The position numbers and the translations under genes were made by a program. A DNA stretch of 64,000 bases, from the NCBI GenBank assembly GCA_016806645.1, contig JACSYO010000535.1:1454501-1518500 (forward strand), written 5' to 3'. Shown here piece by piece: positions 22,586-37,500 of this stretch. Below the pieces are notes generated by a model, which had not been told where the DNA came from, searched no databases, and saw nothing but the letters and a program-made list of their open reading frames with translations. Position 1 is the stretch's first letter. Each line of letters opens with the position of its first letter. The stretch comes from Ophiodon elongatus. Taxonomy: Eukaryota; Chordata; Actinopteri; Perciformes; Hexagrammidae.

Positions 22586-22605
22586 GAGCCCCCTTCAAAG
22601 GGGGC
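22586..22605. repeat. Short perfect inverted repeat
   Basis: agcccccttcaaagggggct has 9-base arms around a 2-base centre. It sits ~100 bases beyond the acod1 poly(A) signal. It may be a transposon end or a hairpin in read-through RNA; no function is shown. Confidence 0.6.
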
Positions 22606-22619
22606 TGCGGGGTACACTG

Positions 22620-25000
22620 GTTAAGAAATTTAGGGGAACCCCTGGGAGAAAAAAGAAATAATAAAAAGAAAATAATGATGTTTTATATCAGATTAACAAG
22701 CAAAACCCGGGCTACAAGCTCATGTAAACCATTTGTACATGCTCCAAACACAACTAATCAAGACCAACGAAATGCATAACCAAATATTCATATTCATATA
22801 TCGCCAGCCACTGGACTTGCTCGGTAAATGTCGACCTACCGCGAGTTAGCTTTATGCTACATAGGCTTGCGACCATGCTAAAGAACGGCAATAACCCAGT
22901 GATTCCGCACATAGCACTCAAACCCAACAAATGGTTCCGGGTCTTTGTGACTATAAATTTACATATGGGGGGATGGTAAGCACCCACCTTATCGCCCAAT
23001 CACATAAGCATCTGCTTGCCTGACTGACTCTAATTGGCTAAACAGTGCTGTCTATCACATGTTGGCCGGATTTCCTGTATACTCCTATCTGTGCAGAATA
23101 AGAGGATGTCCCGCTCTGCTCTGAAAACCATTCACAGAAAAAGTAACAGCCTTTTTACTCTCCAGAACTCTGTTTTTGAGAACAAAAATATGCATTTTAT
23201 TGAGATTTCAGAGCAAAAAACATTATTTTAGTTTGTCATTGTGTATGTTAATGCTGTATATGGATGTATTAAACATAATTAGTGAAAAAAGAAGTAAAAG
23301 AAATAGTTTTGGTAAATAAAATAAATCCAAAATTTCAGAGGATTTTTCTGACCTGTCTGTACTAAAAACTCTTTTGTTGTTTTCTGCTTCACTTTATTCA
23401 AAGTTACACTGTGCAGAGAGAGTGTTCACATATTGTGCTATGATATGAAATAGTTTTAAACCTGCAACTGCATTATTCTAAAGTGATGATCATCCTGAAA
23501 GTGCTTTTCTTTTATAGGTGAACCTGAAATCTTTTCATTTTTCTGTGTTCCATCTTCATTTACTTTTAACCAGTGACATATACTGTATATTGATATTTAC
23601 ACATTATTTAAAAAATCTCACAGTTATTACCATTGTAATAACACCAAAATTATTCAAATAGACCTTGTGGTTGCAGAATTGTACTCACTTTAGTATGGGC
23701 ATGCTTTTTTCGTGCATAGACCTAAAAAATAGGCTAGGGTAGAACCGGTTAAGAAATCAATTAGTTGTAAATGCAATCAAGTTACATTGAAACAGGAAAA
23801 TTAAGGAAGATGTATGTATTGTTTAATATTGTGTAATTGATTCATTATGTATTCATATTTTCAGATACCAACATTATACATATATTAAATGTTTGCAAAA
23901 TACTGTACTTTATACTTTTTTATGTGCCAAATAATGGATTATTAAATGTTAATTTATACAATGGTAATGCTTGATGCTTGGAAACATGTAAACACAACAG
24001 AAGTATCCTTTCGACATTCCATTGTTTTAATAAAATTACAAAATAAAACAGTCTGGAAAATTAAGCTGATGATAGAAGAAAAGGGTGTGAGAAAATTAGA
24101 ATGTGCTCCCTTTGGCCAAGAAGAAAAATACTCATATCCCTTCCTGTAAGTACAGTTTCATTGAAATGAAAGCAAGAGATTGAGCTGTAAGAGAAAATAC
24201 AACAAACTGTATCTCCCTCGAAGAAAAAAATTCTAAAGAGAACATTAGTGACAAATGAGGACACATTATTAGGTTAATCACTGCCAGAACCAAGTGGATG
24301 TCCACATTCCCCTTTTCACGATACCATTCCTGTGTCCTTCAATTGAAACAAGCGGAAATTTACAGAGTTAGAAAAGTTAAAAAGTAACTACTATGCATAT
24401 AAAATTCCCCAAAAGGTGCTTTTCTTTTTTATGTGTGTACATTTGGACAGCAGCAATGTTTTTAAATGTGGAGCACTGCTGGTTAAAGAGAAATGTTTTC
24501 CTCTTTCCTGTCTACTGGCCTGAAGTTAATGTGTGACAAAAAGTCAGACCAGGAGGAATTGGTCTTGGAGACACATGAGCTCTGTTTCATGCACCTGCCC
24601 AGATCATTTCCACCGTGGGACACAGGAAAACCAACTAATAGCCCTGTCTAGGCAGGCTTGTGCGTGTGTTAGATCCTTTGATGCATCTGTAAAGATCTGA
24701 TGTTTTATTTCTGTAGCTGCATATCCACACAAGCGTTTTGCAGCCACCAGTCTGGTCTCACAGGCCACAACACAGTTGGACAAAAATCAATTTCATCAAC
24801 TTCCATTTGTTCTGTTATGTCCCTGCTTACCCATCCACAACTAACTTGTTGTACTCCCCCCTCTCCTAACAGGCCTCCAAGACCCTCTTAGTTGGATGAC
24901 ATTCTTTGTGACCCCTTAGATTTATCCAGTAATTGGCCATCAGCTAGCTGTTTCCTACGAAGCCACAGTGGCATTTCTCCTGCCTCAACGTGAAGAGAAA
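22620..25000. other. Intergenic AT-rich DNA, no gene seen
   Basis: No supported gene. Short frames are scattered and lack splice context or recognisable motifs. Confidence 0.5.
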
Positions 25001-25830
25001 ACACTGGTGCTGTTTACACTGCCCATAAGCAAATCCTCAGAGTACGAATCTGAATAACATCCAGGTTTGACTGCAAGGATTTAGCTGCTGAACCATACGC
25101 CACACAGCTATGATCAATTATTGATTAGCGATTCATAGGTATATCTGCTCCCCAATCTAGTCCTGCCAGACACTTCATGACAATAATGACTTCTTACTGT
25201 TCTTTACTAAACATTTTATATGTTCTCTCAATGTAATTCTGGGGTCAAATGTACTCCCACAAATGTAAAGCATTCTACTCCCTCTGTATTATTTCCATCT
25301 AACTTCAGATTCCTTCCTTCTTATTTGTGAAGAAGATAACCTATTTTGTTCCCCATCTTTCCACATGATTTATCCCATCCTGTAGTTTTTTGACTATATG
25401 TTCTGCATTCCCTCCCCTCTTCAGAGCCCCATCATCTGCAAACGGATACCTTCCATTTTCTGACAGTATACTTTCAACTATATCAATTATCATGACTGAG
25501 AATAATGTAGGACTAATAATCGCTCACCTGGGGCTTACTGTTTTCTACAACATGTTTTTCTCAGGGCTCTGACCCTATTTTAACATATATTGTCTTTCCA
25601 TTTAGAAAATCCAAAATCCAATTGAAGGTGTTTCCCCTGATTCCCAATTTATGTGTTCTCTTTTCCAGAAAGTGCATGAGCCTATCATTCTATTAATTTA
25701 CAGATATGTGACGTTAGAGCAATGGGTCTGTAGTTTACCAGGTAGCTAGGATCTTTCTCAGGCGTTGGAATTATGATTGCTTACTTGAAGGACTAACGTT
25801 ACACTCAGTGTTGTTAATAAGATATTCACA
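25000..25830 (-). mobile_element. Decayed LINE reverse-transcriptase fragment
   Basis: On the minus strand, 25443-25413 encodes FADDGALKRG, the RT catalytic YADD-type box in the form typical of a common fish LINE family. Flanking sequence on the same strand keeps RT-like phrases but has many stops. No ends were identified. The copy is inactive. Confidence 0.65.
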
Positions 25831-25839
25831 TTTATAAAA

Positions 25840-27568
25840 GTGACAGTTTCACCGGAACTATAGACACCCTGCAGCCAATCAGAATGGAGTATTCATCCAG
25901 CCCAAGGTATAATCGTTGGAGATGCATATCAGCAGATGACATTCAACTAACTGTGTAAAAACGTCCAAATATTGTGTACCAGAGGAGGCTTGTCCATTAG
26001 GAGGTTGCTTCTCCCCTATTTGTGAGATACAAGAGGGAGATGAAACTATAAAAAAAGAGTAATTGGTTGAAATAAACCATAATTTTCTTTAGATACGTGG
26101 GCTTCTTTTGTTTTATTGGGAATGTTATTTCCATGCCATACACCATTCTACCACCTTTCCATTATAAATTATATAAACATTGAGGCAATAATAAAATAAG
26201 GAAACAATGGAAAGAAGGAATTAATCACAAAATATACTGCAGTTGCCAGGCAATGAGAACAAGTATGTTTGTATAGGGATAATATTGATGATTGTTAGTT
26301 AAATAACACACATGATCCCTAGAGGGGAAATGTGGTTGTTACAGTAGCACAAAGACAGCAATAGTGCAGATTGAGAAAGTAAATAATAAGTAAGATATAT
26401 ATATATATATATATATATATAAACACTATATTAAAATAAGAATAGAATAGAAAATAGAAAAACTAATAAGAATATCCATGTTAACATAGTACACCAGACT
26501 GATATGATTAAATAATGGCATTTAATATTTTTCTGGATAAATATAGGAAAGTAATAGAAATAAAATATAGAATATTATGCACAAAAGACAACATATTATT
26601 GTATAGTATGACACATTATGGTATTAGGGGATGTGTGATATAGCATAATGTAAAAGATAGTAATAAAACACAATATATAGTACAGCAGTATATAACAAAT
26701 TTGTGTGGGTATACTGTAGTATCATACAGTGCGTGTAATATATGTGTGTCGTGCTATAATATAATATAAACACAATATACTATATAACAGGTAATTCAGC
26801 AGTCCAGCAGAGAAGCAATGGAGAGGAAGAGTAATGTCTCGGTGTACCAGACATTGTGGAGAATGGGTCTGTGTTTGTGTGTGGGGGTATATATTGTGAC
26901 AACCTCTGCTTAGTTTGGATTCCAACGTTGGGTATGAAGTTGATTAGTGCCTCCTGGTAATACCTGGGCCTTGTGTTCTCAGCCCGTAAGAGTGAGGTGC
27001 AGTTACTCTCTTAGTCTACGACTCACTCTGCTTCTCACTCCTTCTCCCGTTCTCATGTGAGGACAGCAGCGCTACCTGTTTCCTTTTTTGTTCATGAAAT
27101 ACTGCGCCAATAAATGGTGTCAGACGCTACACTAAAAACAATATATAAACATAATGGCAAAGACTAATATGATCTCAAGAGTCGATAGTGTGTAAAAAAT
27201 CTGAATCAACACATCCTCGGATTCATGGAAGAACCTTTTATTTTCTGCTGAAAAAGCAATGGTCTTCATAAGGGTTTCTCTTCACAAAGTAAGTACATGA
27301 GGTGATGTATTTTTCACTTTCTGTTCCGCATTCAAAGAGCTAAAACAGCCTTTTCTGTGCATAATTATAATAGCAACCACTGTTCAGCAGAACTACACAG
27401 GAACAGTGTCTCTACACAGCCAATTGATGTTATCTAGTCTGAAAATAGTGCATGTGTTATTTGAAGTACAGTTATTTTGGTGGAAAACTTTATAGCTTAA
27501 AGTCAAATTGTACAAAGTTGGTCCAGCAGACAGAGTTGGGTTCATTCACCAACAAGTCAAACGAAGTC
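25840..27568. other. Intergenic DNA with microsatellite and repeats
   Basis: 26396-26421 is a (TA)n run. The rest is AT-rich without supported genes, apart from the dispersed repeat at 26,955-27,095 described separately. Confidence 0.5.
26955..27095 (+). repeat. Dispersed repeat, copy 2 (LTR-like)
   Basis: Similar to 9950-10115, same orientation: cctgggccttgtgttctcag, then a block ending in ctctgcttctcactcc, then gaggacagcagcgctacc. The surrounding sequence (cctcctggtaata) also occurs near 7665, hinting that these belong to one retroelement family. Confidence 0.58.
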
Positions 27569-28953
<1,385 letters not shown>

Positions 28954-29039
28954 GCGACTCTCCGTGCTGTGACACGGGCACTTCCCTGTTCCACCTGTGA
29001 ACGAGCTGCAGCTCTAGTGACATGGGCCGGAACACCGAG

Positions 29040-29550
29040 GCACGACCAGAAAAATGGGGGGGGGGGGGCTAAAAAAATAAATTACAAAAAAAACAACCAC
29101 AAATCCTACCAGTGCCGGTGCTAGTAATAACAATCCTTCTCCAGGTGTCAGTGGCCGAGTGCTTCATAGATGATGACGACACATATCGATGGCCAAAGTG
29201 CAAAACCTCCTATCTGCAACATTATCCAGGAAAAGCTCCTTTCTGCACTTTGTATTTTTTTCTTTTTTTTTTTGTATTATGTTTTGGGTATCCATAACAA
29301 ATATTCTGCAAGAAAACATTTTTTTTTTGTATTCTCAAAAAAGTGCATTTTTCAGATTTTTCAGGTTTTGCTCGGCCATCGATATTCAGGTGTGTGCCAT
29401 AGAGCACTGGCACAATGGGTGGGATCTTTAATGCTAATAACACTGAGGGGGACACCAACCACCCTCTACTTGCTCTTAACACCATCATTCAAACTTTCAA
29501 GAACCGGACAAATTCAATTCCGAAAAGCTCAAACATGAAGTAGTTAAGGG
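29040..29550. other. Unassigned sequence between glod5 and rlim; poly-G and T-rich runs
   Basis: Contains poly-G tracts (29,057 and 29,549) and T-rich runs. Two short exon-like blocks on the plus strand (29,144-29,235 after ttctccag and 29,364-29,420) have coding-like composition but no recognised protein and no consistent phase. Possibly the remains of a transposon. Confidence 0.3.
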
Positions 29551-30181
29551 GGGGGGGGGTCGCTGTCAGATGAAAGCAAACATGGAAATAAAGGATATTT
29601 AGACTGTTTAATATAAGTGTTAATATGGTATGGTAAGAATAGCTCATAATGTGTGCATCTTAATGCAGAATAAAATTACCCAACAGCACAGAGTGTACAG
29701 AATGCATATCTGCGATGCATTTTGTAGCATAACAACTTGTTTAATTCAGCGGTTAGTTTCATTTAACACCCAGTTAACATACTGCACTGGGTGACACAGA
29801 ACAAGGCCAAAACTAAAGAATGGCTTAAGAGGGAACATACATTTCATTTACATATTTATGGTATTCAACAATGACAATGTCTTGCATTCAAACTTTTATG
29901 TCCCACAAAGGGAAGTAATAATTGTGGCAAAGACATCAAACAGTGGAAGAAGAAGAAACATGACAGGGTGGCATTAATAGTGATGCCCTTTTCTTACTTT
30001 AGCCAGTGTTCCTGATCAACAGTGCTATTAAAACCTACAGAACTTCAAAATATAATAAAATAACTTCAACACATTTTTAAAAAGGTAATAAGTCTTCATT
30101 TAAGATTTTAGCCATTAACAACAGTTTTTAACAATAGCATATATTTATATCATGGTTTGTATTTCCCTACTTTCACTTTAG

Positions 30182-30295
30182 CATGTATTGCACACTGATA
30201 CGGAGCATCTGCTCATGGGGCAGGAGGAGGGCCCCGTGGGTGAGCCTCTTGACTTCCTACTGGAGACATACTATGACAGAAGGACAATTGTGTGA
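30182..30295 (+). pseudogene. Orphan exon-like coding block, 37 residues and stop
   Basis: After a good acceptor (ctactttcactttag) an open frame starts HVLHTDTEHLLMGQ, continues to LDFLLETYYDRRTIV and ends in TGA. The codon use and the acidic/hydrophobic pattern look like a real terminal exon. I do not recognise the protein, and no partner exon was proven upstream. It may be the last exon of a decayed gene or domesticated transposase. Confidence 0.35.
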
Positions 30296-30299
30296 ATTG

Positions 30300-31580
30300 G
30301 TAAATGTGTGACGACTCAAACCCTTCGATTAATAACTTAAATTGTCACGTGTACATTGAGGTGGACCTTCGGGTAAAGAGATCTGGTTTGAGTTAACATT
30401 TAATTTGAAGTCAATTTCTGGTAATTCCAATCAATGCCAATACCATCTTAGAGAACTTAATTCGTCAATCAATAATTAAAAGACAATCCAATATGTTAGT
30501 GGGAAAATAAAAGGATCAGACCAGTAGATGATAAGACAAATGATTGTGAAATCATTGTTGTACATTAAAAAGTAAGCATCCGTTTACATTTGGGGAAAAA
30601 GGCAAGTATATTCAAATTGTTTGACATGTCACACCTGTTATACTAATTTTGTGTAAACAACTTGATATCAACTTCTAATATTGAGACATCCTTAATTTCT
30701 GGTTTAAATACTACTCAAATTGCTTTTAATGATAAAAAAAGAAGATGCAATGATTCCAATTGACATTTTGTAAAACTAGCCTGGTTTGATTTAGCTTTCC
30801 CTTATGTCTGTACTTCAATTTATTAAACAATTCATCACACAGAGTTTTCATGGTAAATGCCACCCCAAAACAGTAGTTTTTGTTTCTTTTAAGTGAACAA
30901 AAAAGGGAGAGCACAAGTCACACTGTTAATGGAAAACCAATTTATGTCCTACATCCTTTGGACATCACAAACTCTAAATAATTCTGCTGTGTACACTGAT
31001 ACCACCTATTTGTTCAACAGCAAATTTTGGGATGCTCTGATAGAGTGTAATTGCGGCTAACACAACCCTAATCTTTATGAGATCATTTACAATTCCAAAC
31101 CAATTCACTAATACAAAGTATGATTCAAACTTATTTTTACAAGCTTATTTACAGCTAATACTTTGAACTTGTGGAACTAAGAACTGTACCAATACCCAAC
31201 TTCCGGTATATAAGGCGCCATTTACGAGTTAATACAAAAGAGCAGATGTGCCGGGGATTCTTTAAGAGATACCAGTCTGCTTGTGCGCATGGCTTAATGC
31301 AATGCAACAGACTGCTTGGTCACTACAAGTTGATTCAAACAGCATGCATTGCTTGTGCCTAACTTTGGACTGCAATAATAAATGTCTTACTAAAGACTGA
31401 ATATGTCCCAGTGTCACTGTATGGAGCACCCCGAATCAAATCTGTGAATGCATTATGGTCAAACTCACAAATGCTATGAAGGAAATACATTTCAACAGTG
31501 GAGACACATTCAAAGCCTCTTTTGGACTTGGGATATTTGATTACTTAGGTTGAGACAAAAGGCCTGCAGTCTTTAATAAG
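30300..31580 (-). other. Probable 3' untranslated region of rlim plus intergenic DNA
   Basis: No coding sequence. The stretch is AT-rich and lies directly downstream of the rlim stop on the minus strand; mammalian RLIM has a long 3' UTR. The exact poly(A) site could not be fixed. Confidence 0.4.
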
Positions 31581-34500
31581 CTACACCACACTCTCTCGGT
31601 TGGCCGATACCAAGACAGCCCTGCGGCAGATGGGACAAGTTGAGTTTTCGGAGAGCCAGCGATCAATGCAGTGCACGTGATACTCGTGAGAGCAGGGCAG
31701 CTTACGTAGCTTGTTACCTTCTGCATATTCTGTTATGCATACACTGCAAGTCTTCAAGGCATCACTTTCACCAAAGTTGCGCATTGAGAGGTTGTCAATC
31801 TGCTCCTTGGTCAGCCCTTGGGGCTGGTCCTCGTCGTCATCATTTAGGAGGAAGAAGTGGGCAAGCCGCAGGAAGGGCAGTGAGCTGGGCTCCTCCAGGC
31901 TGATGGGTGGTCTAGGTCGAGCCCGGCCCCCAGGGGGAGGGGGAGCAGTGGCAAGGCCCTCATCAATATCAGATTCAGCTGTCCTTGCTCTGACTCCTGC
32001 AGCCACAGGTGGTTCATCAACATCAGCGACAGGAGCAGCGACAGCAGCAGCATCTGGGTTGTTGAGGGCTTCAGCCAGATCTGCAGGTGTGCTGGCTCCA
32101 CGGTTTGAATCTGAAGAATCAGAGTCTGAATCCATGAGGTAGCCGAGTTCCCCAAAACCAGTCATTATCTGCCTAATCATAGATTGGAGAGCCATTGAGG
32201 TTGCCTCTCCCAAACCTGCATCAGAGATTCTTCGGATAGGGATGCGAATAGTGCTGACGTAGGTCCTCACACCAGCACGCTCAGAGCGAGAGAAAGTCCT
32301 ACGAAATCCACCACGCTCACTCTCATAAAGAAATGTGTTGTTTGAGTTCTGGGAGCGCGAACGGGTTCGGCTAGCAATGCTGTCTCTCTGGCGATATTCA
32401 CCTGGGCGCACACGGCGCACCTGAAGATCAAGCATAATAGTAGGGGGACGGCGCCCTGCTGCGCCCCCTTCCCCCCCAGCAGCTTCTCCTTCCTGAGATC
32501 CCATATTTTGGGCCTCTGGGAGCGTTTCTGCACCAGCCCTAGATGGCTGAACATCACTGTCAGCAGTGCTTTGCCTAGAAAGAAAATGTTGTCGAGTCCG
32601 AGAACTGCCCTCCACTTGAGGCACAAGGGGCGTATTGGTGGCAGAGTTGAGGCCTTGAGAGCTTTGAGCATTATTTGGATTACGAAAACCATCCTGCTGA
32701 TCCAGGTTGAGAGGGGAGCGGCTCCTGGCAGTACGGGCTCTAGTCCTGCGTGGTTCTGGACTACGGCTGCGGGCTCTCCTTTGTCCTCTGCGTGGAGAAG
32801 GAGAAAGTGGTGGTTGTACCGATAGGGTGGCAGGTGACCTGGGTGGTTCTCCAAAAATCTCTTGTGAAACAACTTCTTCTAATTCAGGCTCTGGTTCCAC
32901 TACGACAGCCAATTCCTCTACAACTGGTTCCTCCACAACTTCCGTCTCCATGGGCACATGTGGTTCAGCAATGGACACATGTGGTTCAGCAATGGACACC
33001 TGTGGTTCAGCAATGGACACCTGTGGTTCAGCAATGGACACCTGTGGTTCAGCAATGGACACCAGTGGTTCAGCACTGGAAACCATTGGTTCAGGTTCAG
33101 CACTGGAAGCCATTGGTTCAGGTTCAGCACTGGAAGCCATTGGTTCAGGTTCAGCACTGGAAGCCATTGGTTCAGGTTCAGCACTGGAAGCCATTGGTTC
33201 AGGTTCAGCACTGGAAGCCATTGGTTCAGGTTCAGCACTGGAAACCATTGGTTCAGGTTCAGCACTGGAAACCATTGGTTCAGGTTCAGCACTGGAAACC
33301 ATTGGTTCAGGTTCAGCACTGGAAACCATTGGTTCTGCACTGGACACCAGTGGATCACCAATGGACATCAGTGGATCACCAATGGACACCAGTGGTTCAG
33401 CACTGAACACCAGTGGTTCAGCACTGGACAACAGTGGTTCACCAATTGCCACCAGTGGTTCAGCACTGGAGACCAGTGGTTCAGCACTGGACACCAGTGG
33501 ATCACTATTCGCCACCAGGGGATCACTATTTGCCACCAGTGGTTCAGCATTCGCCACCAGTGGTTCAGCATTCGCCACTAGTGCTTCAGCATTCGCCACC
33601 AGTGGTTCAGCATTCGCCACCAGTGGTTCAGCATTCACCCCCACTTCTTGACCCTCTGGAGACTCTTGAGACTCCTGCTCCCCTTCAGCAGCTGCCTGCT
33701 GTTCAGCCAGGTTGCGATTCACACTGATTTCCAGGCTGAAGCGAAAATCGCCACTGTTTGGGTTGGTCTGGCTTACGGCCCGCCATGACTGGTTTCCACG
33801 ATGACCAGTTCTGGTTGTGTTGCCTGTGCGCCTTACTGTGTTCAGCCAGTCTAAGAGACTATCCCCATTGGCAGGATCCTCAGAGTTTTCTGGTGGTTCT
33901 GAAAATCAAAAGAGGAAACAAGTGACAAATCTTATCTGAATTTGACAGTATATCACAGAGTAAAAAAAAAAAGAAAAGAAAAAGGAAACTTACCAACTGG
34001 ATCTTCTACACTTTCAGTGCTGGGGGCATTAGTACTGTTATTCTGCTGTTCTGGACCATCCTTTATTTGCTGAAGTCTACTAAACAGCTCATCCTCTGTC
34101 ACCTCTCCTGAAAGACACATTACAAAAGAAAACGACAGTCTGTTAATGAAAAAGAAACATGACAATCCACGTATTCTTTGAAGGTTTTTAAGTGTTTATT
34201 ACACTTCCTCTTCTTTAGTCTGACCACCAATGTAAATTGGGAGAAAGCCATTTGCAGGTGATGGGAGGAATTGAAAGATTAGCTCCCTGCAATTAGAACA
34301 AACATTTTCTGATGTAATGCATAAAGAGAAGTCAACAGAGGGACACAGTGAGTATGTTTAAATCCACCGTAACATTCCACTATTATTCCAAATATGACAA
34401 TATTCCAAATTTGATTTGGGTCATGTAAACAGTGTATTCCGTTTGGATATTACAAATTAGGCCTTACTCCAAATGTAGCATTTTCAGATAAAGACATGTG

Positions 34501-37500
34501 GGACATGTGGATTTTTTCTGGTCTGTGGAACGGTTATGGACATGTATAAAGGGCATATGGAACATGCATCTCAATTGGGGTATTTACCGCACGCAGTTCA
34601 CGACACAGGAGCGTTTGCTTGTTCACGGTCAGTTCTGTGCGGGTCAATCTGTTCTCGTTCCGTAGCCATAAAAAGAATAGCTTAAGCAACATGACTGTAG
34701 TTGGAAAGGGAGGGAAATTTAAGGTATTTAAAGGGCGTAGCCGTTGGACATACACCATGGGGGGCATTTTAGGTTGATCGGAGTATGCCCGGATGCATGT
34801 TAACAGGAATATTGGTAGAATGTTATTTTTTCCGTTTTTTTGCAGTTTAGATCCATGTCTGTCCAGACTCATAATATATGCAGTGAAGACTTTGACATGT
34901 ATGATTCCATTGAATAATTTACAGTGAGAAACATACTACCGTCCCTTTAGATACTTAGAGCTTTGTCACTTGGTGCAACAACCTGAAGGTTAATATCAGC
35001 AAAACCAATGAACTTGTTGTGGACTATAAGAGGAATAGGAGGCCCCCTGTCCTGGTTGTCATCCAAGAAGAGGAAGTGAAGAGGGTGGACTCATACAAGT
35101 ACCTTGGGGTCCAACTCAATAAAAAACTGGATTGGACTCACAACACCTCGGGAAAGGACAGAGCAGACTGTTCTTCCTGAGGAGACTCAGATCCTTCAGT
35201 GTATGCTCCTGCAGATCTTCTATCAGTCTGTAGTAGCCAGTGCTCTGTTCGTCATGGTGGTATGCTGGGGAGGTGGCATCTAGGCCCGGAGGTCAGCAGT
35301 CTCAACAAGCTGTTAAGGAAGGCCAGCTAGGTGATGAGGTTGGAACTGAACAGTGTGGAGGCATTGGCGGAGAAAAGGACGAGGGCCAAAATCAAAGTCA
35401 TCTTGAATAACCCTTCTTCTCACCCTCTCTACAACGACCTGTGGCAGAATGGCAGCTTGTTGCAGAGAGAAGGATAAAGGACTAGATCAAAACATGTGGG
35501 TGTTTCTCAAAGTCAAAGAAGGATCCTTCAATGGCTGAATTTCAAGAATGCTACATCATCAAATCCTGCCGAAGGACTGTTCCAATGTTGAGGATCCTTT
35601 GAACTCTACAGGAGGACTTACTACTTTGTTCAGGGGAATTTCATATGTGTGGGTGTGTGTGTATCCTCCGCATTCCTAAAACACCCACAATCATATGCAC
35701 ACAATGCATTTCATGTCCCCCAATTTGGAAACATTGCAAGTATGCCAGTAAACCTTGAGTTGATTGACCTCAGCAGTCCACCAAAATCTTTTCCTCAACA
35801 GATTTGAGGCAAGAAACTGCCAATCCAGTTGCAGAATCTTCACTAATATTAGATCTAAATAGGCCAATATAAAAGTAAAAAAATTAAACGCAGCAACAGA
35901 CTCATTCAGCGATCTATTAATAGCACTGAAGCCAGCAATGGCAGAGATGGACAGCAGGGTAGAGCAAGCATATTGTCAAATCTAACTTGGTGAATAAGAG
36001 CTATATTTTGACCAAACCAGAGTTGGTGATTGTTGGAAATGGAAAGACTAGGCTAACCAAAACAGTTTTGATGAGTTTAATTGTTTTAGTTTGAATGAAG
36101 TGTGTTTTACAATCAGTGAGGTAAATGTCTGGTGGTATTGAAGGGAGTATGGCAATTGTATGTTTTGTCCCTGTATAAATTATAACAATTGTACAAATCT
36201 TTTAACAGGCCTACATATTTATTAAGCTTTGTATACTGTTTTAGAGAATATAAAATCAATATTCCTACTATAAATTATAAGCAAGAGTAATATATTGAAT
36301 TATTCTAAATAGTTTATTTGAAAAAAAAAAAACATGTACATTCCTTCTGAACACTGGCACACTCGCGAGACTGTGCCAATATGTGTTCTCTAAATGCTAG
36401 GAAGGAGTCTTAACCAGCATCTATAGGATCTGACTTGGAAGGACCAGTCCTACCAAGGAAGCATCCTTAACTTTGAGAAACACCTTTGAAGTTGTCCCTC
36501 ATCCGAGTTGAGAGTATAAGGATAGAGGTTGTTTGCTGTATAGATTGTGAATCTCCTTGTGGCAATTTCTTTGATTTGTGATACAGGGATATTTAAATAA
36601 AATGAATTTGACTTGTCTTTGTTATTCTTATAGGGGTGAATGTCAATTAGTTTTTAAGTTCATTGAGAGAAACAGAATACAGAGTCAAATACCATGCTCT
36701 GCCAAAAAAGTGGATTCTGATACAACACAAAAGGTAGCCATAACAGCAGACAAAGTTTCAAATGTGGATGTTGCTGCAAATAAGCTACAAACTCTAAAAA
36801 ATGTATACTTCATTCACAACCTCAACCTGACAGCATAGAAGATCTACAAAATCACCAAAGTTTCAAGGGGGACACCCAAGATCAGTGTCACCAATTCAGT
36901 ATCCAATCAATTGTGCAAATAGTCACAATGTCCCTTTCTGTTCTTGAGATATGGCGTTGAATAATGATCAGAAGAACCTAAGCAGAACATTATGACGTCA
37001 CCATGAAGTTGACCTTTGGGATATGAAATGCCATCACTTTATCTTATTAGCCATTTGAGTGAAATTTTCTAACAATAAGTTTCTGAATTCTTGAGTTTTG
37101 TCCAAGAATGGGTTTTGCGAGGTCACAGTGACCTTGACCTCGGACCACCAACAATCAGATTCTAAGCGGAGGGAGCAGTGAGAATTTACACTCTTCACTC
37201 AGAGTTGTTCGTTCCCTCCGCTCCCCGGCTCAAAGCCGCTCGACTCGAAACGCTTGTTACAAAAGAAAAGAAAGCTGCATATCTTAATTAGGGCTGTCGG
37301 CTACCAAGTCTTTTTTTTTGGTTTACAGTCAAAGCTTCTACTGAGGGCTTTGAATGTCTGTTGTCATATTTCATATTTTTCATGAAAGAAATAATCCTCA
37401 AACATAATTCTCAATTTGAATAAAGTGATACATCGGATTAGATGAGCCAGTCTTTGTTTATTTTATTAACTTCCTTTTATGAACTTGACTCGTCATTTTT

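Noticed and set aside
32707..33651. Long plus-strand frames (up to 314 codons) opposite rlim
   Set aside because: They exist only because the tandem repeat lacks stops in most frames. The minus frame carries the RLIM N-terminal and RING domains and valid splice phases.
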